This document shows positions 1 to 6,197 of a DNA stretch of 23,096 nt, one piece after another (position 1 is the stretch's first letter; every line of letters starts with the position of its first letter). Below the pieces are notes generated by a model that did not search any database, was not told the origin of the DNA, and saw nothing but the letters and a program-made list of their open reading frames with translations. Both the position numbers and the translations under genes were made by a program. The stretch is from an uncultured Eubacteriales bacterium (lineage in GTDB: Bacteria > Bacillota > Clostridia > Oscillospirales > Butyricicoccaceae): positions 1 to 23,096 of the forward strand of contig CAJUIK010000022.1 in NCBI GenBank assembly GCA_910585875.1. Direction: 5' to 3'.

Positions 1-55
1 CCCCGGCGCCGACGTTATTCTCCTGGGCGCTGGGCGATAAGTAAATGCTTTTCAT
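1..55 (-). CDS. N-acetylmuramoyl-L-alanine amidase, N-terminal fragment (cut by window edge)
   Basis: Only 18 codons are inside the window. They read MKSIYLSPSAQENNVGAG on the minus strand, starting from an ATG at 55-53. A perfect AGGAGG lies seven to eight bases upstream. An opening of the form K-x-IYLSPS-x-Q-x-N is typical of clostridial and phage Amidase_3 cell-wall hydrolases, which cut the bond between muramic acid and L-alanine in peptidoglycan. No signal peptide is visible in this stretch, as is common for the phage-type or sporulation-type enzymes. The call rests on the N-terminal signature alone, so the rest of the protein could change it. Confidence 0.55.
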   Translation of the reverse strand, partial: MKSIYLSPSAQENNVGAG

Positions 56-143
56 TCTCGTTTCCTCCTGTTGTTTTTGATGGGTTTTCCGCCTTCCCCT
101 CTGTTTTACCTGTGTTTTTCCGTCTTTTTCGTCTGACAAGCAT

Positions 144-185
144 AAAAAAACGCCCGAAAGCCTGAATAACAGACATTCGGACGTT
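144..185 (-). terminator. Rho-independent terminator after the metallophosphoesterase operon
   Basis: On the minus strand the arms AAACGTCCGAA (185-175) and TTCGGGCGTTT (158-148) pair over 11 bp with one G-T pair. A run of seven T follows. It lies about 70 bases after the metallophosphoesterase stop and before the amidase gene at the left edge, so it separates the two units. Confidence 0.8.
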
Positions 186-254
186 TCACCCACAAACAAC
201 GGGGAATCTCCGCGGCTCCCTGCTGATATGAGGTATATGCCGGCCTAAGCCGAC

Positions 255-1058
255 TTATTCGTCGATTCTTTTTACTTGGAGTACGCGCCGAGCCGGGTCG
301 ACAACAACGGGCCATGCGGAAAAACGGCCCTGACCGTCCAGTCGGCACATATTATAACTATAGCAATTGGTATAAACCGAAGCGTCAGGCTCCATATCGA
401 TGCCAAACGCCAGGGAACCGGCAGTGAACTGGGGCACGTCTTCCAGCCAGCCATAATAGGCGCTGTGCAGATGGCCGGCGAAGACAGCCTTCACCCCTCC
501 CTGGCGCAGAATAGCCCGATATTCCTCCGGCGGAACCATGGCCCCCCAGGGCTGCTGGGCCACGGAAGGATTGTGCATCAGCACAATACTGCCCCGAGGC
601 GGCTGGTTTTCCAGCTGACGAGCCAGATAATTCAGCTGATCCGCCGGCAGGCCGCCCCGCATTCCGTCGGTATAAGGGGAATCCAATGAAATAATTTGCA
701 GCCCTTTGACCTGGGCGCAGGCCAGATAGGGGCCTTCGTCCAGAGTCTGCTGATCCAAAAAGCCCTGCCGAAAAGCGGCCCGGCGGTCGTGATTGCCCAA
801 GGCGCAGCACAGAGACACGCCGGGCAGATACCGGTGAAACAGGGCCCGATAGCGCCGATAATCCTCCGCTTCTCCCTCATGGATCAGGTCTCCAGTCAAC
901 AGCAGAAAATCTAAGTTTTGGCAGCTCAGCGCCGCCAGACACTCCGCCAGATTTTCCAGCGGATCCCGGACTTCCCGCTGCACTCGATGAATGAAAGCGC
1001 TGCTTCCCGCGGCCACAATATGGGTGTCGCTCACATGGGCAAAACGAATTTCTTCCAT
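255..1058 (-). CDS. Calcineurin-like metallophosphoesterase
   Basis: A 267-aa cytoplasmic protein with the full motif set of the calcineurin-like phosphoesterase superfamily: D11-x-H13 (VSDTHI), GD57 (LTGDLIHEGE), GNH90D (ALGNHD), H162 (LMHNPS) and GH196-x-H198 (FAGHLHS). These residues form the two-metal centre that hydrolyses phosphate mono- or diesters. The substrate cannot be read from sequence. Similar small proteins include 3',5'-cyclic-nucleotide phosphodiesterases of the CpdA type and diadenosine- or UDP-sugar pyrophosphohydrolases. There is no signal peptide. It is the last gene of a three-gene minus-strand unit, 27 bases after pnuC, with a GGGGG-type ribosome site before the ATG. 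Its position after a nicotinamide riboside transporter leaves a nucleotide-related substrate possible, but this is inference. Confidence 0.85.
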   Translation of the reverse strand: MEEIRFAHVSDTHIVAAGSSAFIHRVQREVRDPLENLAECLAALSCQNLDFLLLTGDLIHEGEAEDYRRYRALFHRYLPGVSLCCALGNHDRRAAFRQGFLDQQTLDEGPYLACAQVKGLQIISLDSPYTDGMRGGLPADQLNYLARQLENQPPRGSIVLMHNPSVAQQPWGAMVPPEEYRAILRQGGVKAVFAGHLHSAYYGWLEDVPQFTAGSLAFGIDMEPDASVYTNCYSYNMCRLDGQGRFSAWPVVVDPARRVLQVKRIDE

Positions 1059-1085
1059 TTTAAATCCCCCAATCTTTTTAGGGCG

Positions 1086-1811
1086 TCAGCGCGCCCGGCG
1101 TTTTTCGGCCTGGGTATATTTGTACCATTTATAATAGCCGTAGCAGGTGTTGACCAGCATAGCCGCCACCGTCACCAGCATGATGTAAGCGCCAGAAGAG
1201 ACGTAGATGATCGCATAGAGGATCAGCGTCATCAGCCAAGCGTACCACTGCTCGGAATGGCGCAGCAGCAGCAAAATGCCGTTGGCCATGCCGCAGGCGC
1301 TGGCCAGGGCGTCGATATAGGAATCTGTGGCGCCGGGCAGCCGGCTGATGAAATATCCCACGACCAGGCTGAAGAGGATAATGCCCCCCACGACCAGAAT
1401 CGCCTGCTTCCAGCTGAGCCGCCGGACTTCCGTCAGCTCCTCCTTCTGCCGGTCCGGGTGCCGGGACCATTGGATATAGCTGACGATATCAATGGGAATC
1501 CAAAAGACCATCGTGGTAATGGCGATGGTATACCAACCCATGGCGATACACAGGATGAATTCAGGAATTTCAATGAACAGGGCGTCCACCAAAAAATTCA
1601 GTTTGCTCTGTTTGGAAATCAGCAGCTCGCACACTGGGTTGGCCAGCACCGCCACGACGGAACAGAGCGTCACAAACTTGCTGGACGTCTCCTCCAGCAT
1701 CAACTCGGGAAAAAAGATGGCGAAAACGGCGGTAATCAGCAGCACAACCGTCAGATATCCAATCTGATAGGGGGTGAAAGAGCGCAAAAAGCGCTTTGTC
1801 TTAACCAGCAT
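1086..1811 (-). CDS. pnuC: PnuC-type nicotinamide riboside transporter
   Basis: A 241-aa integral membrane protein made almost entirely of hydrophobic helices: roughly residues 14-33, 42-60, 73-90, 94-108, 132-153, 163-181 and 189-222. It has the PnuC-family pattern: a WIPIDIVSYIQW segment near residue 107, a charged loop running into LSWKQ, and a late W-rich helix (QWYAWL). Its length fits the family. PnuC proteins carry nicotinamide riboside (or other vitamin nucleosides in PnuT/PnuX types) across the membrane by facilitated diffusion, driven by phosphorylation inside the cell. No kinase (NadR/NRK) gene is in the window. The start is an ATG with AAGGAG 11 bases upstream. It sits between an amidohydrolase and a metallophosphoesterase, probably in one transcript. 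A thiamine- or riboflavin-specific homologue cannot be excluded. Confidence 0.82.
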   Translation of the reverse strand: MLVKTKRFLRSFTPYQIGYLTVVLLITAVFAIFFPELMLEETSSKFVTLCSVVAVLANPVCELLISKQSKLNFLVDALFIEIPEFILCIAMGWYTIAITTMVFWIPIDIVSYIQWSRHPDRQKEELTEVRRLSWKQAILVVGGIILFSLVVGYFISRLPGATDSYIDALASACGMANGILLLLRHSEQWYAWLMTLILYAIIYVSSGAYIMLVTVAAMLVNTCYGYYKWYKYTQAEKRRAR

Positions 1812-1864
1812 GGGGAATATGTTCTCCTTATTTCTCTAATAATCTGAATACTTTGTCTCTATCT

Positions 1865-2671
1865 CTATTGTGCCAAAAAATCCGCCAGCCGGGGGAAGGC
1901 CCGCAGGCAATTCTGCCGGTAAACCAAATCGAAATCCTCCGGCCGGAACATCTGACGGATGGTTTCGTCGTATTCATCCAGCTGCCCCAGCTGGATAGGC
2001 GGGCAAAAATCTGTGCCGTACAGGATTTTCCGCTCCATACCCGCCCGGCTATGAACCGCCTGGCAGAACAGATCGATGGCCCCCTGGACGTCGTTCCCCT
2101 CTTTTGTCCCCGTTTCATAGGCGCCGGAGACATCAGTAAACAAGTTGTCGTGCTGGGCCACGATGTCCACGCACTGTTCAAAATAGGGGTCGTCCATATG
2201 GGCCAGGATGAAATTGACCTCTGGATACCGTTCCGCCGCCAAAGCGATGTGTCGGGCGGAAGAACCCTCCAAATCGTTGTCCGAGGGCAATACCAGCGAA
2301 CACAAGCCCGTGTGGAAGGTGACGGACAGACGGCGCCTACCGGCAAACTGATAGACCGGATCCAGAGGCGGGTCCGCCGCCGTTCCCGCCTGATAGCTCA
2401 GATAGATTTTCAGGCCCACCGCCTTGTATTCGTCCAAATGGGGCTCCAACGCCGCCAGCTGAGGCGGGATCGGCCGCTTCAAATCGATACAAGGGCACAA
2501 AAACAGCCGGGGGTCGCTCATCACAGTGGCGACGCAGTCGGGATTCGCCATGATGCTCTCGGGCATCTGCATCACCAGCGCCAGCCCTTCCGTCCGGCTG
2601 AAATACTCCCGCCGGATTTCCTCTGTGAAGATATGGGTGTGACAATCAATTTTTTGGATTTTGCTCAACAC
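1865..2671 (-). CDS. Metal-dependent amidohydrolase (Amidohydro_2-like TIM barrel)
   Basis: A 268-aa soluble protein with the metal ligands expected of an amidohydrolase-2 or TatD-like barrel: H11-x-H13 in IDCHTH, K88 in GLKIY, H120 in VTFH, H158 in ILAHMDD and D221 in YGTDF. Relatives include aminocarboxymuconate-semialdehyde decarboxylase and several uncharacterised hydrolases, so the reaction (C-N hydrolysis or decarboxylation) is not defined by sequence. The reading frame opens with GTG at 2671, with an AAAGG-type ribosome site about a dozen bases upstream. TTG at the next codon is an alternative start. It is the first gene after the 2744-2772 promoter and is followed 53 bases later by pnuC. 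Clustering with pnuC suggests, weakly, action on a nicotinate- or nucleoside-related compound. Confidence 0.8.
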   Translation of the reverse strand: MLSKIQKIDCHTHIFTEEIRREYFSRTEGLALVMQMPESIMANPDCVATVMSDPRLFLCPCIDLKRPIPPQLAALEPHLDEYKAVGLKIYLSYQAGTAADPPLDPVYQFAGRRRLSVTFHTGLCSLVLPSDNDLEGSSARHIALAAERYPEVNFILAHMDDPYFEQCVDIVAQHDNLFTDVSGAYETGTKEGNDVQGAIDLFCQAVHSRAGMERKILYGTDFCPPIQLGQLDEYDETIRQMFRPEDFDLVYRQNCLRAFPRLADFLAQ

Positions 2672-2743
2672 GTCATGTTCTGCCTTTCTGTAGTTTGCCT
2701 GCGCCTTTGAATTCCCAGTTTCCTTCCAAAGCGCGGTTCTTTC

Positions 2744-2772
2744 ATTTTAACGGAAAACCCAGCCCATATCAA
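2744..2772 (-). promoter_or_regulatory. Sigma-A promoter for the amidohydrolase-pnuC-phosphoesterase unit
   Basis: On the minus strand TTGATA (2772-2767) and TAAAAT (2749-2744) are separated by exactly 17 bases. Each hexamer is one mismatch from consensus. Predicted transcription starts near 2737, giving a leader of about 65 nt before the GTG start at 2671. Confidence 0.75.
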
Positions 2773-2780
2773 GGGCCGGG
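2754..2780 (-). terminator. Weak terminator of the NADAR gene, overlapping the next promoter
   Basis: On the minus strand CCCGGCCC (2780-2773) pairs with GGGCTGGG (2765-2758) over 8 bp with one G-T pair, and four T follow. The 7-base loop and flanking base hold the -35 hexamer of the downstream promoter. The T tract is short, so termination may be partial. Confidence 0.45.
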
Positions 2781-2829
2781 GCAGACAAATTTCCAGAATA
2801 TTTTCCATCAAAGTTTGGTTATTTTTTCT

Positions 2830-3399
2830 TCAATTCTGTTGGGCGTCGGGCTCTTGGGCCAGCTTATCCCGGACCTCCATCAACGCGAAGCCCAGCAAAT
2901 TCCGGCCTCGCCAAAGCAGAGGATTCTCGGCGTTGGTGTTGCTGGCGGTCATGCCGATTCCCCAAATCCGGTCGTAGGGGCTGGCCTCTACCAGCACCCG
3001 GTTCCCAGTGGCCAACAAAAATTCTTTCATTTCCGGGTTCTGAGAAAACTTATAATAATTTCCTCGGGCCACAATGGCGCTTTTTTCTTTATCCCAGGTT
3101 CCGCCGTCAAAATTGCGGACCTGCTTGCCCAGCTTTTTGCATTCCCCCGGATGTTTGGCCGCCATGATCCGGCGAAAAAATTCCTCATCCTCAAAAAGCC
3201 GGGCTTTCTGGGCCATCATGTATTGTTCGGCCCATTGATAGCGCTCTCCTTCCGCTTGGAACAGGCTGGGGTACCATTGGCTGAGGCAGGCTTTGGTCGC
3301 CGGCCCATCCTTTTCGCTGTGCCCCCAGAAAAATAGATACTTGGGCCGCTTTCCCGCCTGATAGGCTTGACGCAAACTCTCCAGATTGTAATCTGCCAT
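2830..3399 (-). CDS. NADAR-domain protein (YbiA-like N-glycosidase family)
   Basis: 189 aa when started at the ATG at 3399, which has GGGGAA eight to nine bases upstream. A TTG at 3435 would add 12 residues but has no ribosome site. The protein carries the NADAR/DUF1768 signature: YLFFWGH near residue 21, SQWYPSLF at 40, WAEQYMMAQKA at 56, the NFDGGTWD region at 97, GNYYKFSQNPE at 113 and YDRIWGIGM at 142. NADAR proteins cleave N-glycosidic bonds of ADP-ribose-type or riboflavin-pathway intermediates. Some members remove ADP-ribose from guanine bases or sit in phage-defence and toxin-antitoxin settings (DarT-type). YbiA acts on aminopyrimidine ribose phosphates. The neighbouring PnuC transporter makes an NAD-linked role attractive, but there is no toxin gene beside it and the substrate is unproven. 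Confidence 0.85.
   Translation of the reverse strand: MADYNLESLRQAYQAGKRPKYLFFWGHSEKDGPATKACLSQWYPSLFQAEGERYQWAEQYMMAQKARLFEDEEFFRRIMAAKHPGECKKLGKQVRNFDGGTWDKEKSAIVARGNYYKFSQNPEMKEFLLATGNRVLVEASPYDRIWGIGMTASNTNAENPLLWRGRNLLGFALMEVRDKLAQEPDAQQN
3367..3394 (+). promoter_or_regulatory. Candidate promoter for the NusG_II/Gx transporter unit
   Basis: TTGACG (3367-3372), a 16-base spacer and TAATCT (3389-3394) lie on the plus strand inside the 5' end of the divergent NADAR gene. A start near 3401 would give a leader of about 160 nt holding the hairpins at 3450-3506. A second, weaker pair (TTGTAT-17-TACGCT) begins near 3419. Confidence 0.35.
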
Positions 3400-3449
3400 A
3401 TCAGATTCCCCTTTCCCGTTGTATTTTTCCGCCAAATGTGCTACGCTTG

Positions 3450-3506
3450 GTCGAGAAGGCTCGACAGGCTGACGCCGGCGCGGCGTTTTTTCGCTCTGGC
3501 GCCGGC
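3450..3506 (+). promoter_or_regulatory. Attenuator-like leader before the NusG_II gene
   Basis: A first hairpin pairs GTCGAG (3450-3455) with CTCGAC (3460-3465). A second pairs ACGCC (3472-3476) with GGCGT (3482-3486) and runs straight into TTTTTT, as a terminator would. The segment GCCGGCGC (3474-3481) can instead pair with GCGCCGGC (3499-3506), which would destroy the terminator stem. Mutually exclusive terminator and antiterminator stems ahead of a coding start suggest regulated read-through. No known riboswitch class was recognised. Confidence 0.4.
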
Positions 3507-3561
3507 GGGGCTTTGCAGCAGGGCCTCTTGTTCCGCAATCTGCTAATAGGGAGAACTACGC

Positions 3562-3942
3562 ATGAAATCAAAACTCAAACCGGGGGATATCGCCGCCGGA
3601 GCGCTGATTTTTGCCTTGGCCGCCGGCATATACTTGGCGGGCTTGGACAGCGGAGGGCCGCTGGAGGCCCAGATCCGACAGGACGGGAGGCTGACGCGCA
3701 CGGTGGCCCTTTCCGGCCTGAAACAGCCTATACGAATCGAATTGGAGCGGGAGGGGCGGCGCAATGTGATCTTAGCGGAGGACGGCCGTATCTGCATCGC
3801 CGAGGCCAATTGCCCTCATCAGGACTGCGTCCGGGCAGGCTGGCTGGACAAAAGCGGCCAAAGCGCCCTTTGCCTGGAAAACCGGGTCAGCGTCTCTTTG
3901 ACGAACCAGGGCGAGGACGCGCCGGACGCCGTAGCCCGCTAA
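3562..3942 (+). CDS. NusG domain II-containing membrane-anchored protein
   Basis: 126 aa. A short basic N-terminus is followed by one membrane helix (about residues 9-27) and an extracytoplasmic domain of the NusG_II type. The mark of this family is the segment ICIAEANCPHQDCVRAGW, with cysteines C84 and C89 and a third at C104 before ENRVSVSL. The family is named for similarity to an inserted domain in some NusG proteins. It is not a transcription factor, and its biochemical role is unknown. The ATG has GGGAG eight bases upstream. The stop is 13 bases before the Gx transporter, the usual partner of this family in Firmicutes, so the two are almost certainly co-transcribed. In many genomes the pair lies near ApbE flavin transferase or polyprenyl synthase genes; neither is present here. 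Confidence 0.85.
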   Translation: MKSKLKPGDIAAGALIFALAAGIYLAGLDSGGPLEAQIRQDGRLTRTVALSGLKQPIRIELEREGRRNVILAEDGRICIAEANCPHQDCVRAGWLDKSGQSALCLENRVSVSLTNQGEDAPDAVAR

Positions 3943-3955
3943 AGGGAGCTTTGCC

Positions 3956-4465
3956 ATGACGACATCCAAAAAAATCGCCCTGTGCGGAATCCTGGCCGCT
4001 CTGGCTCTGGGCCTCTCCCTGCTGGAAAGCCTGCTTCCCCTTCAGCTGCTGATCCCTCTGCCCGGCGTCCGCCTGGGGCTGGGCAACGTGGTCATTCTGA
4101 CGGCTCTCTATCTGCTGGGCGCTCCCGCCGCCTTAGCGACGCTGCTGTGCCGCGTCGCCGTTTTATATCTGATTACCGGCAACGCCACCGCTCTGTTTAT
4201 GTCCCTGTGCGGCGGCCTGCTGTCTCTGCTGGCTATGGCCGCCGCCCATCGGCTCCCCCGGTTGTTTTCCATCTATGGCGTCAGCCTGTTGGGCGCCGCT
4301 TTTCATAACGTCGGCCAGATCCTGGCCGCCCGGCTGCTGTTGGGCAGCTGGAATATCGTCTATTACCTGCCCCTTCTCCTTTGCGCCGGCCTGATCACAG
4401 CCCCGATTATCGCCGCCCTTGTGCCCCAAAAAATCTCCGATTTTTTTGGGACCCCTCTTCATTGA
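3956..4465 (+). CDS. Gx transporter family protein (Hpre_diP_synt_I)
   Basis: 169 aa, highly hydrophobic, with about five membrane helices covering most of the chain (roughly residues 7-25, 30-58, 61-78, 82-95, 105-125 and 133-158). The N-terminal KKIALCGILAALALGLSLLE and the PLPGVRLGLGNVVIL segment are typical of the family once labelled heptaprenyl diphosphate synthase component I and now called Gx transporter, an ECF S-component-like fold. The substrate is unknown. The older synthase name is probably misleading. GGGAG nine bases before the ATG is the ribosome site. It follows the NusG_II gene closely and converges on serS, with two hairpins in the 57-base gap. Confidence 0.85.
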   Translation: MTTSKKIALCGILAALALGLSLLESLLPLQLLIPLPGVRLGLGNVVILTALYLLGAPAALATLLCRVAVLYLITGNATALFMSLCGGLLSLLAMAAAHRLPRLFSIYGVSLLGAAFHNVGQILAARLLLGSWNIVYYLPLLLCAGLITAPIIAALVPQKISDFFGTPLH

Positions 4466-4468
4466 ATC

Positions 4469-4517
4469 GATTTCTGGCGAGTAAATCCCCAGAAATCCTT
4501 TCGCCGGCCTCCCGGCG
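4469..4517. terminator. Two hairpins between convergent Gx transporter and serS
   Basis: GATTTCTGG (4469-4477) pairs with CCAGAAATC (4489-4497), and CGCCGG (4502-4507) pairs with CCGGCG (4512-4517). On the plus strand the second is followed, after seven further bases, by a T-rich stretch. Neither has a clean T run directly after the stem, so termination strength is uncertain in both directions. Confidence 0.4.
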
Positions 4518-4522
4518 GCCTG

Positions 4523-5815
4523 TTATTTTTTCACAGGGTAAATGCTGTCTTTCCCGCCCATATACGGCCGCAGCGCCTCCGGGATTTTCACAGAGCCGTC
4601 GGCCTGTAAATTGTTTTCCAAAAAGGCGATGAGCATCCGGGGAGGCGCTACGACAGTGTTGTTCAGCGTATGGGGGAAGTAGTTGGGCGCGCCTTTTTGC
4701 CGCACCCGCAGGCCCAGCCGCCGGGCCTGGGCGTCGCCCAAATTGCTGCAGCTGCCCACTTCAAAATATTTCTGCTGCCGGGGGGACCAGGCTTCCACAT
4801 CCACGCTCTTGACCTTCAGATCCGCCAGGTCGCCGGAGCAGCATTCGATCACCCGTACAGGAATCTCCAGGCTGCGGAAAAACCCCACAGAGCAATTCCA
4901 CATTTTATCAAACCACTCCATGCTGTCTTCCGGTTTGCACACGACCACCATTTCCTGTTTTTCAAATTGATGAATGCGATAAACGCCCCGCTCCTCGATG
5001 CCGTGGGCGCCCACTTCCTTGCGGAAACAGGGGGAATAGCTGGTCATCGCTTGGGGCAGCTGGCTTTCGTCCAGAATTTCGTCGATGAACTTGCCCACCA
5101 TAGCGTGTTCGCTGGTGCCGATGAGATAGAGATCCTCCCCTTCGATTTTATACATCATATTTTCCATTTCGTCAAAGCTCATCACGCCGTCCACAACGCC
5201 GCTGCGGATCATATAGGGAGGAATATAGTATTCAAAGCCCTTGTCGATCATAAAATCCCGGGCATAGGACAACACGGCGGAATGAAGCCGGGCCACGTTC
5301 CCCTTCAAATAGTAGAAGCCGGCGCCGCTGGTCTTCCGGGCGCTGTCCAGGTCGATTCCCGCCAGCCCCTCCATAATGTCCACATGGTAGGGGATCTCAT
5401 AGTTCGGAACTGCCGGCTCGCCAAAGCGGCGGCGCTCCACGTTTTCGCTGTCGTCCCGCCCCAGGGGTACAGAAGGGTCGATCATATTGGGGATAGCCAA
5501 CATCCGCCGGCGCACGTCCCCTTCCAGCAAACGGGTTTTTTCTTCCAGCTCCTCCAGTTCTTGCGCCATAGCCGTTACCTGGCCTTTGACCTGCTCGGCC
5601 TCTTCCTTCTGCCCCTTGGCCATCAGGCCGCCGATCTGCTTGCTCAGCGCGTTGCGCTGGCTGCGCAGATAATCGCACCGGGTCTTGGCCTGGCGGCTCT
5701 GCTCGTCCAGCTCCAAGACCTGGTCCACCAAGGGCAGCTTTTCCTCCTGATATTTTTTGCGGATATTCTCCCGCACAGCCTCTGGGTTGTTTCTCAAAAA
5801 TTTGATATCGATCAT
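4523..5815 (-). CDS. serS: Seryl-tRNA synthetase
   Basis: 430 aa, close to the usual length for this class II synthetase, which charges tRNA-Ser (and tRNA-Sec) with serine in the cytoplasm. The N-terminal tRNA-binding arm is a long antiparallel coiled coil at about residues 30-105, rich in Glu, Lys and Gln. The catalytic core shows TSEHAMVGKF (234-243), motif 2 CFRKEVGAHG through RIHQFEKQEM (263-289) and motif 3 around R393 and E400. Motif 3 reads LNNTVVAPPRMLIAFLEN rather than the common LNGSGLAVGRTLVAILEN, a variant of the class. The ATG at 5815 is chosen because GGAGGA lies eight bases upstream and MIDIKFLRNNPE is the normal SerRS beginning; the open frame runs further upstream without a ribosome site. 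It is read alone from the promoter at 6078-6106 through a long leader. Confidence 0.97.
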   Translation of the reverse strand: MIDIKFLRNNPEAVRENIRKKYQEEKLPLVDQVLELDEQSRQAKTRCDYLRSQRNALSKQIGGLMAKGQKEEAEQVKGQVTAMAQELEELEEKTRLLEGDVRRRMLAIPNMIDPSVPLGRDDSENVERRRFGEPAVPNYEIPYHVDIMEGLAGIDLDSARKTSGAGFYYLKGNVARLHSAVLSYARDFMIDKGFEYYIPPYMIRSGVVDGVMSFDEMENMMYKIEGEDLYLIGTSEHAMVGKFIDEILDESQLPQAMTSYSPCFRKEVGAHGIEERGVYRIHQFEKQEMVVVCKPEDSMEWFDKMWNCSVGFFRSLEIPVRVIECCSGDLADLKVKSVDVEAWSPRQQKYFEVGSCSNLGDAQARRLGLRVRQKGAPNYFPHTLNNTVVAPPRMLIAFLENNLQADGSVKIPEALRPYMGGKDSIYPVKK

Positions 5816-6071
5816 GCCGTTTTCCTCCGAATTTTCAGGATTTTCTGGGCCGGATAAAAGAAAAAAGCTCCCGACCCACTTCAACTCCATGGGACAGAAA
5901 CTTTCCGCAACGCCCAAATTGCGGGCAAATCAAAATACGCCCGCCTCTTTTTTGCACTGTAAAGGGCGCGCCCTGCGGCTCCGAAAGCGGAAAAGCAAAA
6001 GTCCCCCGCCGGCTCTCTGCGTAGTTCCTCCTGCCGCTTCTTTCTTCCCAGCCCGGCGCCCCCGCGCTATT
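5816..6071 (-). promoter_or_regulatory. Long structured leader of serS, class unrecognised
   Basis: About 255 nt separate the predicted start of transcription from the serS ATG. Visible stems on the minus strand include GCGGGCG...TGCCCGC and the perfect CCGCAA / TTGCGG hairpin at 5905-5924. A GGGAGC followed by TTTTTTC lies nearer the gene. Many Firmicutes aminoacyl-tRNA synthetase genes are under T-box control, but the conserved T-box bulge sequence (AGGGTGGNACCGCG) was not found by eye. Either the element is diverged, another leader type is present, or the leader is unregulated. No leader peptide with a good start was seen. Confidence 0.45.
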
Positions 6072-6077
6072 TCCCTT

Positions 6078-6106
6078 AGTATATCTCCATTTTCTCTGAG
6101 AATCAA
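6078..6106 (-). promoter_or_regulatory. Sigma-A promoter of serS
   Basis: On the minus strand TTGATT (6106-6101), a 17-base spacer and TATACT (6083-6078). Transcription should start near 6071. It lies just downstream of the phage-cassette terminator, so serS has its own promoter. Confidence 0.75.
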
Positions 6107-6170
6107 GAGAAATTTGCGCGGAAGCGGCGGTTTCGCGCCGCCCGCGAAAAATTCCCCAAGGTTTCCCCTG

Positions 6171-6197
6171 AAAAAGGGCGGGAATCAACTCCCGCCC
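6171..6197 (-). terminator. Strong terminator ending the virion-part cassette
   Basis: On the minus strand GGGCGGGA (6197-6190) and TCCCGCCC (6183-6176) pair perfectly over 8 bp around a 6-base loop, followed by TTTTT (6175-6171). The portal TGA stop (6187-6185) lies in the loop, so the last codons form the upstream stem arm. Confidence 0.88.

Noticed and set aside
3399..3435. TTG start at 3435 for the NADAR protein
   Set aside because: It lacks a ribosome site, whereas the ATG at 3399 has GGGGAA at proper spacing and begins just before the conserved domain.
4670..5857. A 395-codon open frame opposite serS
   Set aside because: It is fully antisense to an unmistakable seryl-tRNA synthetase, with no ribosome site and a His-rich nonsense-like product.
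5990..6060. Signal recognition particle RNA-like purine-rich segment upstream of serS
   Set aside because: It has GGAAG and GCGGCAGG-like pieces, but the invariant GGUCAGG/GGAAGCAGCC core is missing.
5816..6075. T-box riboswitch for serS
   Set aside because: The conserved bulge sequence and a clear specifier stem were not found by eye. It is kept only as an open question in the findings.
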